From NCBI GenBank assembly GCA_023623175.1, contig JAMNXU010000013.1, positions 107,934 to 171,933 on the forward strand: DNA of 64,000 nt. The letters are read 5' to 3'. The notes beneath the pieces are model-generated. The model did not search any database, was not told the DNA's origin, and worked only from the letters and a program-made list of their open reading frames with translations. Source of the stretch: Bacillota bacterium (GTDB taxonomy: Bacteria > Bacillota > Clostridia > Acetivibrionales > JAMNXU01). Positions 33,979 through 43,146 of the stretch are shown in pieces. The first letter of the stretch is position 1. Every line of letters starts with the position of its first letter. The translations under genes and the position numbers were made by a program.

Positions 33979-35247
33979 TTATCCAATTTCTCTCCTTAAC
34001 GATTCCACATATTCCTTCATGTCAATAGTCCGGCCTTCAACCCTGGACTTCTCGGCCGCGAATGCCATGAGGTGGCTTTGCACGGAAATGCTTGCCTCGG
34101 TCAGTCCCTTTAATTTGCCATCGCTGGCCACGAGCCTGACAAAGTCCCTCATCAGCCTGTAATCTCCGCCTCCGTGTCCGCCGGCTTCATTGTTGAGCTT
34201 TATGATTTCCCTGGTCTGGCTTGCAAAATCGAACACCTCAAGCTCGTTCATTTCTCCGTGTCCGCGGATTTCGCCCTTTGTTCCCATCAGCTTCACGGTT
34301 CTGCCGTTTACGCTGCAATGGCCGCACATGGTGAATGCCGCGGTTACCTCGTTGGCAAATTCCATGTTGACAACCTGGTGGTCAACCACATTATTGTCGC
34401 AGTAATAAACGCACCTTCCATAGGGTCCTTCTCTCAATGCCTTTGTCCTTGCTTCAATGCTCTGGTCCATGCTGATGACCCTTGCAACCCACAGCGGCTT
34501 TTCGCTAAGGTACAGCCGGATGGCACTGTATGGACACTGCTCTTCCACGGGACATCCGTCAAGACACCTTTCCGGTGCTCCTTCCGGCGCGTTCTCTCTC
34601 TTAAAATGGGTCAGGGAACCAAAGGACGAAATTTTCGTGCAGTCGGCACCGGCCATCCAGAGGATCAAATCCATGTCGTGGCAGCTCTTCTGCAGAATCA
34701 TCGGGCTCGTTTCGTCGGAATTTCTCCAGTTTCCTCTGACAAAACTGTGGGCCATGTGCCACCAGCCGACATTTTCATTGTGCTGGATCGAAATAAGGCG
34801 CCCTATCCTGCCTTCGTCGAGCAGTTTCTTTATCGTCATGAAAAAGTTCGTGTACCTCATGTTATGGCATATGGAAAAGACACGGTCATATTTTTTAGCC
34901 ATATCTCCCATTATCAGGCATTCCTTGGGGTCGTTGGACATGGGCTTTTCCAGCAAAACGTGATAGCCCTTTTCGAGCGCCCTGCATGTCGGCACGAAAT
35001 GCATGTAGTCCATCGTCGCAATAATAGCCGCATCGGCAAGCCTCGGTTTGTCAAGCAGCTCTTCCCAACTGCTGAAAGCCATGGAGTCATCAATGCCATG
35101 CAGCTCCTGGATTTTTTTCCTTCTTTCCTCAACGGGCTCAGCAACTGCTACCAGTTGTATCTCGTGGGGATGCTGCAGTATGTATGGGCTGAAATTGTGA
35201 AGTCCCCTGCCGCCGGCTCCGATCAGGACTGCAGTAATTTTCCTCAT
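33979..35247 (-). CDS. Gfo/Idh/MocA family oxidoreductase
   Basis: An NAD(P)-dependent sugar or inositol dehydrogenase-like protein of about 422 residues. The Rossmann motif AVLIGAGGRGLHNFSPYI is near the start, EKPMSNDPKE matches the EKP motif, and HNENVGWWHM and QKSCHDMDL(I)LWMAG are in the C-terminal domain. A CLDGCPVEEQCPYSA segment adds four cysteines as in several clostridial members. The substrate is unknown. The start is ATG 35247 after GGAGGGG; an upstream ATG at 35313 is rejected. No sugar transporter or partner is nearby. Confidence 0.87.
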   Translation of the reverse strand: MRKITAVLIGAGGRGLHNFSPYILQHPHEIQLVAVAEPVEERRKKIQELHGIDDSMAFSSWEELLDKPRLADAAIIATMDYMHFVPTCRALEKGYHVLLEKPMSNDPKECLIMGDMAKKYDRVFSICHNMRYTNFFMTIKKLLDEGRIGRLISIQHNENVGWWHMAHSFVRGNWRNSDETSPMILQKSCHDMDLILWMAGADCTKISSFGSLTHFKRENAPEGAPERCLDGCPVEEQCPYSAIRLYLSEKPLWVARVISMDQSIEARTKALREGPYGRCVYYCDNNVVDHQVVNMEFANEVTAAFTMCGHCSVNGRTVKLMGTKGEIRGHGEMNELEVFDFASQTREIIKLNNEAGGHGGGDYRLMRDFVRLVASDGKLKGLTEASISVQSHLMAFAAEKSRVEGRTIDMKEYVESLRREIG

Positions 35248-35396
35248 TAGATTGCCCCCTCCGCATAAAAAATCGAGACAACATGTAGACCAAAAACAAA
35301 AAATCCAAGACATTGTCCTTGCAGGACATAGTCTCAGAAATTTTTAATTATACTGGTCAATTAAATAATATATGATTAAGTCCCCAATAGTCAATA

Positions 35397-37184
35397 TCAG
35401 TTTACCCTTACGACCTTCCCGGACCTCGGATCTATATATATGAGCCAGTAACCAAAAGCGCCATATTTCGAATCATGGCCCTCAGGCTGCACCCACCGGC
35501 CTATACCCGCGAAAGGCCGTTCATCTGTGCCGTAAACTCCGGGCACTCCGCCCACTATGTATTCCTTTTGTTTTGCCCTGTCGCTATAGATCCCTATTAT
35601 CAGGTGCCTGTATTTGAAATGGGCCGTCATTACAAGTGGATTGTAAAGGAAGGATGTCCTGATATTATGCCGGTGGAGGATATTGTTCAAATGCACGGGG
35701 CTGTGGACTTTCCACCAACGGTAGTTCCCTTTCCTGTTTCCGAACGGATTGTCTTTTACAAAATACTTATCAAAATCCCGGCTGAGCGCTTCCAGGTCCA
35801 CGGTTCTTTCCGCGCTGTCGGCTTTTCCTGCAGCCCTTGGCGCCGTGCAGCCCGCGCAGGACATGGAACTGCCTGCATAACCTGCTTTTTGGACTACACA
35901 GACATTGTTCTGTAAATAGGGGCATCTGTAAAACTGCGGATCTATACTTTCATGGGCGGGAGCCGCCGGTTGCTCCGGTGGAAAAAAGGGCGCAGGCCTG
36001 TGTTTAAACCTGCTCTCGGCGGTTTCGTCCGGCTCCGGCGGGCATTCTCCCCTTGTATCGGTTTCGCCTTCTTTTTCCCTGCTGCTTTCCATTTCGCTGC
36101 CGGTTTCCGTTTTTATACTTACTGTTTCTTTTGCACTCCCGGTTTCCGCGCCGCTTCCTGTTTTGACCCTGCTTTCCGTTTCTTTCCCGCTTTCCGTTTT
36201 TACAGCGTTTTCCCTGTCTGCGCTTTCAGTTTCTGACCCGGATTCCGCCTGTGTTTCATTCCCCGGGCCGTGCTTCTCTTTCTCCTGCTGCGCAGGAAGC
36301 TGCCCTTCCTCCTTCTGCATGGCATCGAACACTTCCTGCAGCGCCGGACCAGTTTTATCCTGCAGCGCCGATACAGTTTTTTCGCGTATCCCTGGTTCAG
36401 GTTCATCCTGTCGGTCCGTTCCAGATTTCTCTTTCTCCGCCAATTTAAATTCATCCTGCTGTGACAATTGAGGTATCTCCGCAGCTTTCACGCAGGATGC
36501 GGGCTCAGTTTGTACATATCCTGCAACATTTTCCGTAGACAAGGCGGGCTTACAATCCTTCACTGCAGCTTTGGCAGCACCCTTCGGCCCGGTGCCTGCT
36601 GCCGCGCCGGCAATGCCGGGTTTGCTCTCACCGCCTGATTTTACGTACCTGCTCTCAAGTCCGCCGTCGTACTTGCTGACAAAATCTCCCTGCTTCAATA
36701 TATCACTTATATCATCTTCACGCTTGCTGTCTGCCGTTGCAAATCCGCTTCCGGCTTCCGCAGCCTTCTGCACTGGCACATTAAATCTTCTCCAATCGAT
36801 TTTCCTGTCTTTGAGCGCCACCAGCGGATAGGAAGGCACACCACCTCCACTGTCCGCCTTTACCAGCGCGCCGTTGAATTCCTCTATCGCAATCCCCGAA
36901 CCCATTACATTGTCCGGATCAAAACCTGCCCTGAGTTCGCCGCGGTTTCCCCTGACATTCACCGTGCCCATTTCTACGTCCAATACTTCGCGTTCACCGC
37001 ATTTCAGCAGGTAAACCCTGTATTGCAGCACGTCGCTGCTGTCCTTCATATTTTGCAGCTGAACAAAAAAACTTCCTTTTCCGTCCCTGGTTTCCGTCCT
37101 GACAAATCCTGAACCCTGTCCCTTGGCGGAAAAACCCCGGTCTTCCTGGCTGAAAATGAAGAAGTTCCTGAAATATTTCCTCAC
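35397..37184 (-). CDS. Clostridial hypothetical protein with low-complexity centre
   Basis: A 596-residue protein with three parts. The N-terminal 140 residues (SGFVRTETRDGKGSFFVQL..YRVYLLKCG) form a beta-rich domain; a Ser/Thr/Glu/Lys-rich low-complexity region of about 270 residues follows (repeats like TESGKETESRVKTGS); the C-terminal 170 residues contain a Cys-rich SMSCAGCTAP segment and a conserved WWKVHSP..NPLVMTAHFKYRHLIIGIY..KYGAFGYWLIYIDP end. The terminal domains are widely seen in clostridial proteins, but I cannot name a function. The start is probably GTG 37184 after GGGGG. Possibly spore-surface related (inference). Confidence 0.72.
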   Translation of the reverse strand: MRKYFRNFFIFSQEDRGFSAKGQGSGFVRTETRDGKGSFFVQLQNMKDSSDVLQYRVYLLKCGEREVLDVEMGTVNVRGNRGELRAGFDPDNVMGSGIAIEEFNGALVKADSGGGVPSYPLVALKDRKIDWRRFNVPVQKAAEAGSGFATADSKREDDISDILKQGDFVSKYDGGLESRYVKSGGESKPGIAGAAAGTGPKGAAKAAVKDCKPALSTENVAGYVQTEPASCVKAAEIPQLSQQDEFKLAEKEKSGTDRQDEPEPGIREKTVSALQDKTGPALQEVFDAMQKEEGQLPAQQEKEKHGPGNETQAESGSETESADRENAVKTESGKETESRVKTGSGAETGSAKETVSIKTETGSEMESSREKEGETDTRGECPPEPDETAESRFKHRPAPFFPPEQPAAPAHESIDPQFYRCPYLQNNVCVVQKAGYAGSSMSCAGCTAPRAAGKADSAERTVDLEALSRDFDKYFVKDNPFGNRKGNYRWWKVHSPVHLNNILHRHNIRTSFLYNPLVMTAHFKYRHLIIGIYSDRAKQKEYIVGGVPGVYGTDERPFAGIGRWVQPEGHDSKYGAFGYWLIYIDPRSGKVVRVN

Positions 37185-37237
37185 AGGATTAACCCCCATC
37201 CACCTATACATCTCATTTATATATATGTAGGGGCAGG

Positions 37238-37270
37238 AAAAAATAAAACCGCGATTACCCGCGGTTTATT
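37238..37270 (-). terminator. Terminator after rsmA
   Basis: AACCGCG / CGCGGTT followed by TTATTTTTT on the minus strand. The gap 37271-37485 is full of degenerate TACTGTATTGCCA-like repeats and holds no gene. Confidence 0.75.
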
Positions 37271-37485
37271 GTTCATACTGCAGCCAGGCGTGAGTTATAC
37301 AGAATAGCTGCAATGTCATGCTGTATCATTTTAATGCCAGGCTGTATCAATCCCTATTGCCATAATGCATTTCCAAATGCATCATTCTTTATTGCCATAC
37401 TGCATTGTTGCTATTTTATTGTTGAAATACTGTATTGCCAAAATGTATTGCATTAATGTATTGTCAAACAGTATTGTCCCTGTAA

Positions 37486-38352
37486 TTACCGCGCGGTCTC
37501 TGCAATAACGTTGGACAACTCGGCAAACTGCCAGATAGTAAGCGTTTCCCCTCTCCGGTTCTCCTCAATCCCGGCCCTGGACAATATTTCCCGGATTTGT
37601 TCCTTGTCTGCGCCGAAAAAACCGGCATTATACAGCGCGTTCAGCAGCGTTTTTCTTCTCTGCCCGAACGCCGCCTTAACCACCCTGAAAAAAAGCGCCC
37701 TGTCCTTAAGCTCAACCGGTGGCTCTTCATGCACATCAAGTCGTATCACGGAGGAATCCACGTCGGGCTGCGGTATGAAGCAGTGGGGAGGCACGTCCAT
37801 TATCCTGACGGGATTTGAATAATACTGCACAGCAACGGACAACGCGCCGTAATCCTTCCTGCCGGGAGCCGCCGTCATTCTCGCGGCGACTTCCTTCTGG
37901 ACCATGAATATCATTGAACCTATTCCCGGCTCTTCTTCAAGCAGTTTCATGATTATGGGCGTGGTTATGTAATAAGGCAGGTTGGCGGCCACCTTTACCC
38001 TTTTCAGCCCGGTTCGCGCTGCGGTTCTTTCAATAATGTCGCTTATATCAAGTTTCAGCACGTCTTCATTTATTATCTCGACATTGCCATATTCCTTAAG
38101 GTTGTCCTGCAGCGCGGGAATCAGGTGCCTGTCTATTTCCACCGCAATCACAAACCCCGCGGTTTCGGCAAGCCTCGCCGTCATGCTGCCGACTCCCGGA
38201 CCGATTTCAATCACAATATCCTCCCTGCCAATCCCTGAAGCTGAAATGATCCCGTCCACCACTTTGTTGTCAACGAGGAAATTCTGTCCCAGGGATTTTG
38301 TAAGGCGCAGATTATATTTCCTGATCGTTTCCTTTACATTTACGTTCGCCAT
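37486..38352 (-). CDS. rsmA: 16S rRNA (adenine1518/1519-N6) dimethyltransferase
   Basis: KsgA/RsmA dimethylates two adjacent adenines near the 3' end of 16S rRNA. The protein (288 residues from ATG 38352) has SLGQNFLVDNKVVDGI, the SAM motif VIEIGPGVGSMT, EIINEDVLKLD, and the NLPYYITTPI catalytic motif. It lies 150 bp downstream of yabE; in Bacillus rnmV separates them, and it is absent here. The start is ATG 38352 after GGTGAG. Confidence 0.96.
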   Translation of the reverse strand: MANVNVKETIRKYNLRLTKSLGQNFLVDNKVVDGIISASGIGREDIVIEIGPGVGSMTARLAETAGFVIAVEIDRHLIPALQDNLKEYGNVEIINEDVLKLDISDIIERTAARTGLKRVKVAANLPYYITTPIIMKLLEEEPGIGSMIFMVQKEVAARMTAAPGRKDYGALSVAVQYYSNPVRIMDVPPHCFIPQPDVDSSVIRLDVHEEPPVELKDRALFFRVVKAAFGQRRKTLLNALYNAGFFGADKEQIREILSRAGIEENRRGETLTIWQFAELSNVIAETAR

Positions 38353-38433
38353 TGCACTCACCGATTTTTGCTCCGTAACTTGTCAATTTATCCGGCAGGC
38401 AATCATGCCGGCTCGCTCCCGTTTTCCCTTTAT

Positions 38434-38462
38434 AAAAATATTCCGGGGCTTTGCAGCCCCGG
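38434..38462 (-). terminator. Terminator of the yabE unit
   Basis: CCGGGGCT / AGCCCCGG with a four-base loop followed by AATATTTTTAT on the minus strand. Confidence 0.85.
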
Positions 38463-38506
38463 TCCATGTCCGTCCCTTCAAGATTTTTCGTCGGCCGTGC
38501 AATCCA

Positions 38507-39565
38507 TCAGTCATAAAGGATATATACCTTGCATTTCTTGCGGCCGAAATTTCTTACGAAATTGACATCGTCGTAATAAAGGTCGATCTTGTTGCCCTTG
38601 ATTGCTCCGCCCGTATCACCGGCGATTGCAAAACCATAGTCCGGCGTGGATCCCTCGATCTCTATGTACAGCTTTGTTCCCAGCGGTATTACCTTGGGGT
38701 CAACGGCGACAATACCTTCTCTCGCCTTCATACCCGAGGCCGTAATGCCGAAAAGAGGATCCCCCGGGCGTTTACCCGTATCAGCGTATGAAGCCGTATA
38801 GGCCGTGCATACCATGTCGAGAACCTTGTTGTACCTGAGACTCTCGCCTCTCGAAGTCTTTTTCGTCATCAGGCTGCCGAATTCCACGACCATGCTGACC
38901 GGGTTTTTAACAACCGATTCCTTGATAAGTTCCCTGAGAACCTCTTTGCCGTCCTCGGTAACCACGCGGAAAAGTCTTTCCTTGACACCGGGCTGTCCTT
39001 TTGTTATCACCTTCTCCACGCCCTTGGCGAGGCTTCTGTTTTCTTTCCTTACCACGCTGTAAGGAATCTCAACATTCTCAGTGACGAGCTTTTCATTGAC
39101 CCTTACAATCCTGATGTCCATGTTGCTTGTAACCCTGTCATCGGCCGATACCCCTTCGAGCCTGTCTGAATCATTCATTGCAATTCCGCAGGTTCCTATA
39201 ACATCACCCACGGTTTCACGGTAAGTCATAATCGTCCTTTCCTCGCCGTCGGCTATCAGGTTGACAGGTACAGCTCTCTTTATAGTTATCTTGTTCATTT
39301 CATTTCTCTTTAGTTTGTAGTCCATCGGCAGGCTGATGTAGTCACAGGGTTCAACCTTGATGTCGTTTTGCTGCAGCACTTCCGCAACGGTGGATTTCAT
39401 TGTTTTAACCACAGTCTGCCTGCCATTGTCAATAATAGTGACATCCTTTTTGAAAAAATGAAAAACGCCTATCCCCGCGGTAACCGAAATAGTCAGTGCA
39501 AGAAAAACAACTGTGAGTTCCGCTAATGAAAAATACCTTTTAATATTTCTTACAATCGGTATCAA
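38507..39565 (-). CDS. yabE: YabE/RpfB-like cell-wall protein (DUF348, G5, 3D domains)
   Basis: A probable secreted or membrane-anchored cell-wall protein. The 352 residues show an N-terminal membrane helix (AELTVVFLALTISVTAGIGV), three DUF348 units (each with TIIDNGRQTVVKT-, VNLIADGEERTIMT- and VRVNEKLVTE-type motifs), a G5 domain (EKVITKGQPGVKERLFRV) and a C-terminal 3D domain with CTAYTAS, GIVAVDPKVIPLGTKLYIE and DTGGAIKGNKIDLY. In Bacillus YabE is an autolysin-like protein controlled by an antisense RNA. The start is TTG 39565 after GGAGG. It precedes rsmA as in Bacillus. Confidence 0.93.
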   Translation of the reverse strand: MIPIVRNIKRYFSLAELTVVFLALTISVTAGIGVFHFFKKDVTIIDNGRQTVVKTMKSTVAEVLQQNDIKVEPCDYISLPMDYKLKRNEMNKITIKRAVPVNLIADGEERTIMTYRETVGDVIGTCGIAMNDSDRLEGVSADDRVTSNMDIRIVRVNEKLVTENVEIPYSVVRKENRSLAKGVEKVITKGQPGVKERLFRVVTEDGKEVLRELIKESVVKNPVSMVVEFGSLMTKKTSRGESLRYNKVLDMVCTAYTASYADTGKRPGDPLFGITASGMKAREGIVAVDPKVIPLGTKLYIEIEGSTPDYGFAIAGDTGGAIKGNKIDLYYDDVNFVRNFGRKKCKVYILYD

Positions 39566-39762
39566 AACGTAACCTCCTGTATAAATACTAAAGGGACAGT
39601 GACATTTTTATTTTCTTATTTTATTCTAATATCACATAATTGTCAAATATGACGCCACATTTGTCCCCTTTATAGGTAATTATTAACTCACAGTCCATAT
39701 ATTATACTGACATTTGCGGCAATTTATTCATAATTCCGGTAAATAAAACGGGTATACATGAA

Positions 39763-39793
39763 TAAAAAAAGCGGAATACTTGCGTACCCGCTT
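39763..39793 (-). terminator. Terminator after the Met/Pro-rich gene
   Basis: AGCGG..CCGCT hairpin followed by TTTTTTTATT on the minus strand. Confidence 0.75.
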
Positions 39794-39863
39794 CAATCTT
39801 CTCCTGCCAGGGCTGACAATATACCCGGTGTCCGGTTCAATATCAGGCCGGCACGCAAATGAT

Positions 39864-40238
39864 CTAATAATTCATATAAGGACCGCACGTATAAGGACTG
39901 GACATATACTGGCCGGTCATCCAGGGGTCGGCCATATATGTATAACCCATATAAGGAGCGGCCATATACGGATTCATCATAACCGGATCTTGCATGCCCA
40001 TCTGGCCTGCCAGCATGGGACATTGTCTGTTCATTATAAGAGGACAGCATATAACCGGCATCTGTGTCCCCGTTGCAGGAATGGTATGAAAAGCTTGAGG
40101 CATAGGCATCTCGGGCATTTGCTGCACCGGCTGTGTAGCCTCCGGCATCGGCTGCATCGGAGTCATGGTTTCCATCCCGGTAACAACAGGCTTTTCAGCT
40201 CTTTTTACCGCTTCTTCCCCGTTTTTTCTTCTTTCCAT
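39864..40238 (-). CDS. Met/Pro/Tyr-rich protein, coat-like
   Basis: A 124-residue protein of strange composition: after a short charged start (MERRKNGEEAVKR) come runs of Met, Pro and Gln (MTPMQPMPEATQ, PEMPMPQ), then many MxxPYM-like units (NPYMAAPYMGYTYM, PYMNY) and four cysteines. Such composition is common in spore-coat and other structural proteins. The start ATG follows GGAGG. It lies 72 bp downstream of the next hypothetical on the same strand. I cannot name it. Confidence 0.7.
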   Translation of the reverse strand: MERRKNGEEAVKRAEKPVVTGMETMTPMQPMPEATQPVQQMPEMPMPQAFHTIPATGTQMPVICCPLIMNRQCPMLAGQMGMQDPVMMNPYMAAPYMGYTYMADPWMTGQYMSSPYTCGPYMNY

Positions 40239-40310
40239 AATGAATTACCTCCGGCATATAATGTTGGTTTACAATACATTATATGAACCGGAGGATTAAT
40301 GGTGATAATT

Positions 40311-40964
40311 TCAGATTTCGTTTGCAATGCCTCCGATATACCATCCCTCGGTTATTTCGTCATAAACCATGAAAAAGTACCGTGTATTCAGTCCTTCCAA
40401 GTATTCATCCCTTTGCCTCGGATCATTATGTTTCACATCGATGACCACCCTGAATATCAGTTCGCCGTTTTTCCCCTTTTCAGTGTGCTCCAGATCGAGT
40501 TCGACGGAATGGAGTTTAAACGACTTTATCAGCCTTTCGTAAGGATTGAAATATTCCCTCATCTTCAACTGTATTTCCTTCTGGTATATCATCTCGTTGG
40601 AAAACAGCCTGAAAGCGCTCCTGTAATCCTTTTTGTCAACACTTTCAACCCATTCTGTGATTATATCCTCCAAAAATCCAAGATCTGCAATTTTCTTAAG
40701 CTCATAGATAAGGACGTTCTTCTTCCTTATTTCTTCCTGGTAATAGCTGTTGTACACAGTAAGAGAGTCGATTTCCTCTTTCAGTTTGCCGTTTTCATCT
40801 TCAAGCCTGTTAATCGCGGTCTGCAGTTCTTTGATTGTGCTTTTTTCAATATTGTCGGGATTATTCGGATCAGCGGATTTCTCCCTCTCCCACAATAAAT
40901 AGTTTAATGCCAGAAAGGTAGTGATAATCGAAGCCCAAACGGCAACAAGCACAAGTTTTTTCAT
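40311..40964 (-). CDS. Membrane-anchored coiled-coil protein
   Basis: A 217-residue protein with an N-terminal membrane helix (LVLVAVWASIITTFLALNYLLW), a coiled coil (residues 45-90, AINRLEDENGKLKEEIDSL) and a C-terminal alpha/beta domain (EWVESVDKKDYRSAFRLFSNEMIYQ..GWYIGGIANEI) like small accessory or NTF2-type modules. The start is the ATG with AGGAGGCC upstream. The function is unknown; it is 45 bp from tatD. Confidence 0.72.
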   Translation of the reverse strand: MKKLVLVAVWASIITTFLALNYLLWEREKSADPNNPDNIEKSTIKELQTAINRLEDENGKLKEEIDSLTVYNSYYQEEIRKKNVLIYELKKIADLGFLEDIITEWVESVDKKDYRSAFRLFSNEMIYQKEIQLKMREYFNPYERLIKSFKLHSVELDLEHTEKGKNGELIFRVVIDVKHNDPRQRDEYLEGLNTRYFFMVYDEITEGWYIGGIANEI

Positions 40965-41009
40965 AATACGGCCTCCTGTCCGCTGTGAATGCGAAGAAAG
41001 ACAGCGAAA

Positions 41010-41780
41010 TCATACCGGAATTCTGAACAACTCACACGCATTGGCATATGTCCTTTCGGCAATGTCGGCAAAGCTTGTCTCTTTGATTTCAGCTATTTTT
41101 TCAACAATATACCTTAATTTCCCGGAGTCGTTTCTCTTGCCGCGAAAAGGCTCCGGCGCAAGATATGGACAGTCAGTCTCCACTAAAAGCCGCTCAACGG
41201 GAACATATCTCACCACGTCGATGATTTTTTTTGCATTTTTGAACGTTACAATTCCTCCAACAGAAATGTAAAAATTGTTGTCAAGCACTTCCGAAAGCAT
41301 TTCAACGCTGCCGGAATAACAGTGAAAAACCCCTCCGGCGTCCCTGGCGTTTTGCGAAATTATTATGTCAAGTGTATCCCTGTTAGCATCGCGGTTATGG
41401 ACTATAATCGGCAGCTTGAGCCTCAGGGCGAGATCTATCTGGCGTGCAAACCAGTATCTCTGCTTTTCCCTGTCAGAGTTGGCATAATAATAGTCAAGCC
41501 CGATTTCTCCAATGGCTACCACCTTTTCGGCAGATGCCAGCTTTTCCAGCTCCTTCAGTGTTTCTTCATTCATTTGTTCCGCGTAATGGGGATGTACCCC
41601 CACCGACGCATAAATTCCGTCATATTTTATAGCCAGGTCGATGCTTTTTCTTGCAGAATCAATGTCCGACGCAGCGTTTACGATACGCGAAACGCCGCTT
41701 TCAAAAACGCCCTTTAAAATCTCATGCCTGTCGGCGTCAAATTTTTCGTCATCATAATGGGCATGGGAATCAAACAGCAT
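41010..41780 (-). CDS. tatD: TatD family metal-dependent DNase
   Basis: A TIM-barrel metal hydrolase of the TatD family (YabD in Bacillus). The start MLFDSHAHYDDEKFD carries the first metal ligands; GEIGLDYYY, PIIVHNRDAN, GVFHCYSGS and VETDCPYLAPEP are the other family motifs. It has 3'-5' nuclease or D-aminoacyl-type hydrolase roles in other species. Start: ATG after AAAGGTG. It lies downstream of metG and the CD3324-type gene, as metS-yabD in Bacillus. Confidence 0.95.
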   Translation of the reverse strand: MLFDSHAHYDDEKFDADRHEILKGVFESGVSRIVNAASDIDSARKSIDLAIKYDGIYASVGVHPHYAEQMNEETLKELEKLASAEKVVAIGEIGLDYYYANSDREKQRYWFARQIDLALRLKLPIIVHNRDANRDTLDIIISQNARDAGGVFHCYSGSVEMLSEVLDNNFYISVGGIVTFKNAKKIIDVVRYVPVERLLVETDCPYLAPEPFRGKRNDSGKLRYIVEKIAEIKETSFADIAERTYANACELFRIPV

Positions 41781-41993
41781 TTCAAAAACACCTTTCAGAC
41801 ATTAGTACTATATATTATATCATTCATAGCTACCAATCCGCCACCCGGTAGTTTGCCGGCATCATCGCCGGTGCACTGCAGGCGCATTACGGGCACGGCC
41901 TGGTCCGATACAATCATATCATAAACCTCGGTCTAAAGGCAGGCAAAAACTAAATATCAGCACAAAAATACAATTTTAAGTAAAAAGGGACAT

Positions 41994-42031
41994 AAAAAAG
42001 GACCGCATCCAAATCCGCGGTTCCTTCTTTT
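41994..42031 (-). terminator. Terminator of the CD3324-like gene
   Basis: AAGGACCGC / GCGGTTCCTT with a T run on the minus strand. The rest of 41781-42144 shows no gene. Confidence 0.8.
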
Positions 42032-42144
42032 CACACGGCATGCGCCGCCATTATACTCCTGCAAATCCCGTTGTCCGTAGCCGACACCTTTTCAGGCACT
42101 TTCTCCTCCGGACTGTCTCAGTCCTCTCAGTACGTCTCAGTCCT

Positions 42145-42480
42145 TTAAAATCCCTGGGAGCCCTGCACTTTCCTTCCTGCCAGGCCTTTTTGCTGAATCG
42201 CCTTTCTCATGGCTTTGCTCTTTTTCGATATTATTTTTCTTATGCTGTCATCGGACAGATGATATTCTTCAACCAATTCCTGGATTGTCGCTCCGTTTTT
42301 GTAACTCCTGTATATTTCGCTGTTGCGCATTTCAATCAGCAGCCTGGCGCCGTTGTTCTCGCCCCATCCGGCTCTCCTGTTTTCAACGCGCGGTACATAT
42401 ATCAGTCCGCCGTCCACATACTTCTGCAATTCCTTCAAAAGTTCAGGGGGTAATATTTCCTTTCCGTTTCTGTAATTCAT
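42145..42480 (-). CDS. CD3324-like DNA-binding protein
   Basis: A 111-residue protein of the CD3324 / Mor-like group: MNYRNGKEILPPELLKELQKYVDGGLIYVPRV, RAGWGENNGARLLIEMRN and a C-terminal helix-turn-helix (GATIQELVEEYHLSDDSIRKII). Likely a small transcriptional regulator. The start is ATG 42480 after GGAGG (an ATG at 42501 lacks one). It lies downstream of a hairpin-rich leader-like region. Confidence 0.85.
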   Translation of the reverse strand: MNYRNGKEILPPELLKELQKYVDGGLIYVPRVENRRAGWGENNGARLLIEMRNSEIYRSYKNGATIQELVEEYHLSDDSIRKIISKKSKAMRKAIQQKGLAGRKVQGSQGF

Positions 42481-42650
42481 GTATGAAAACCTCCGTGACA
42501 AAATAGGACCTTGATTTAAACCTTACGTCAGCTTTCATCCATACACCTCCCTTGCGGTATTTTCGGCCTGACTCCGGATTTTTTCGACGACCCGAAACCT
42601 TACATCCCTGCCTGCCGGAAGCCTTATTTTTCAGCCTGTCTTTTTGCAAT

Positions 42651-42806
42651 AAAAAAACACGATACTCCAATCGTGTTGTTACCTGCAGGCAGATTTTCAA
42701 ATTTGACAGGTTACATTAAAAGGAGTGATCGAAAACAAATCCGATATTAAATTAGCCCTTCATCACCTTTAACTTCATGAAACTGACCACTTGTCACTCA
42801 CTCCTT
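42651..42806 (-). promoter_or_regulatory. Leader-like inverted-repeat region ending in a terminator
   Basis: Arms AAAGGAGTGA (42797-42806 on the minus strand) and its complement (42718-42728) each look like a Shine-Dalgarno followed by a short ORF, one on each strand (16 and 15 codons). A further hairpin and a terminator with a T run (42651-42679) follow on the minus strand. It precedes the CD3324-like gene and could be an attenuator; no known class matches. Confidence 0.45.
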
Positions 42807-42963
42807 TCATTGGTATTTGCAGCATCCCGACATATACGGACATTAGCTGCAGCAATTTTAATTATATTCCATATTATAGCATCGGTCAATTAAGCTCATG
42901 TTACAATCCGGTTACAAATTATCAAATTTATATTTATTAACATTAAATCGGTAAATTCAATAC

Positions 42964-42990
42964 AATAAAAGGGGCCTTGCAGCCCCTTTC
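42964..42990 (-). terminator. metG terminator
   Basis: AAGGGGC / GCCCCTT hairpin followed by TTATTGT on the minus strand, 155 bp after the stop. Confidence 0.75.
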
Positions 42991-43146
42991 TGTCTCCTTA
43001 AACGGAGAACCACCTCTTCATTACCAACCTGACCATCTCCTTTCGTACGAAACTAGCCGGCCGTAATTTCATTATGCCACGGCGGGCGGGTTTCCGAAAT
43101 GGAGAAAATGGTTTTAACTCTTTTTTCCCTGGGTTTTTACTTCCCC

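Noticed and set aside
34174..35250. 358-codon plus-strand ORF
   Set aside because: It is antisense to the oxidoreductase gene and shows no recognisable domain.
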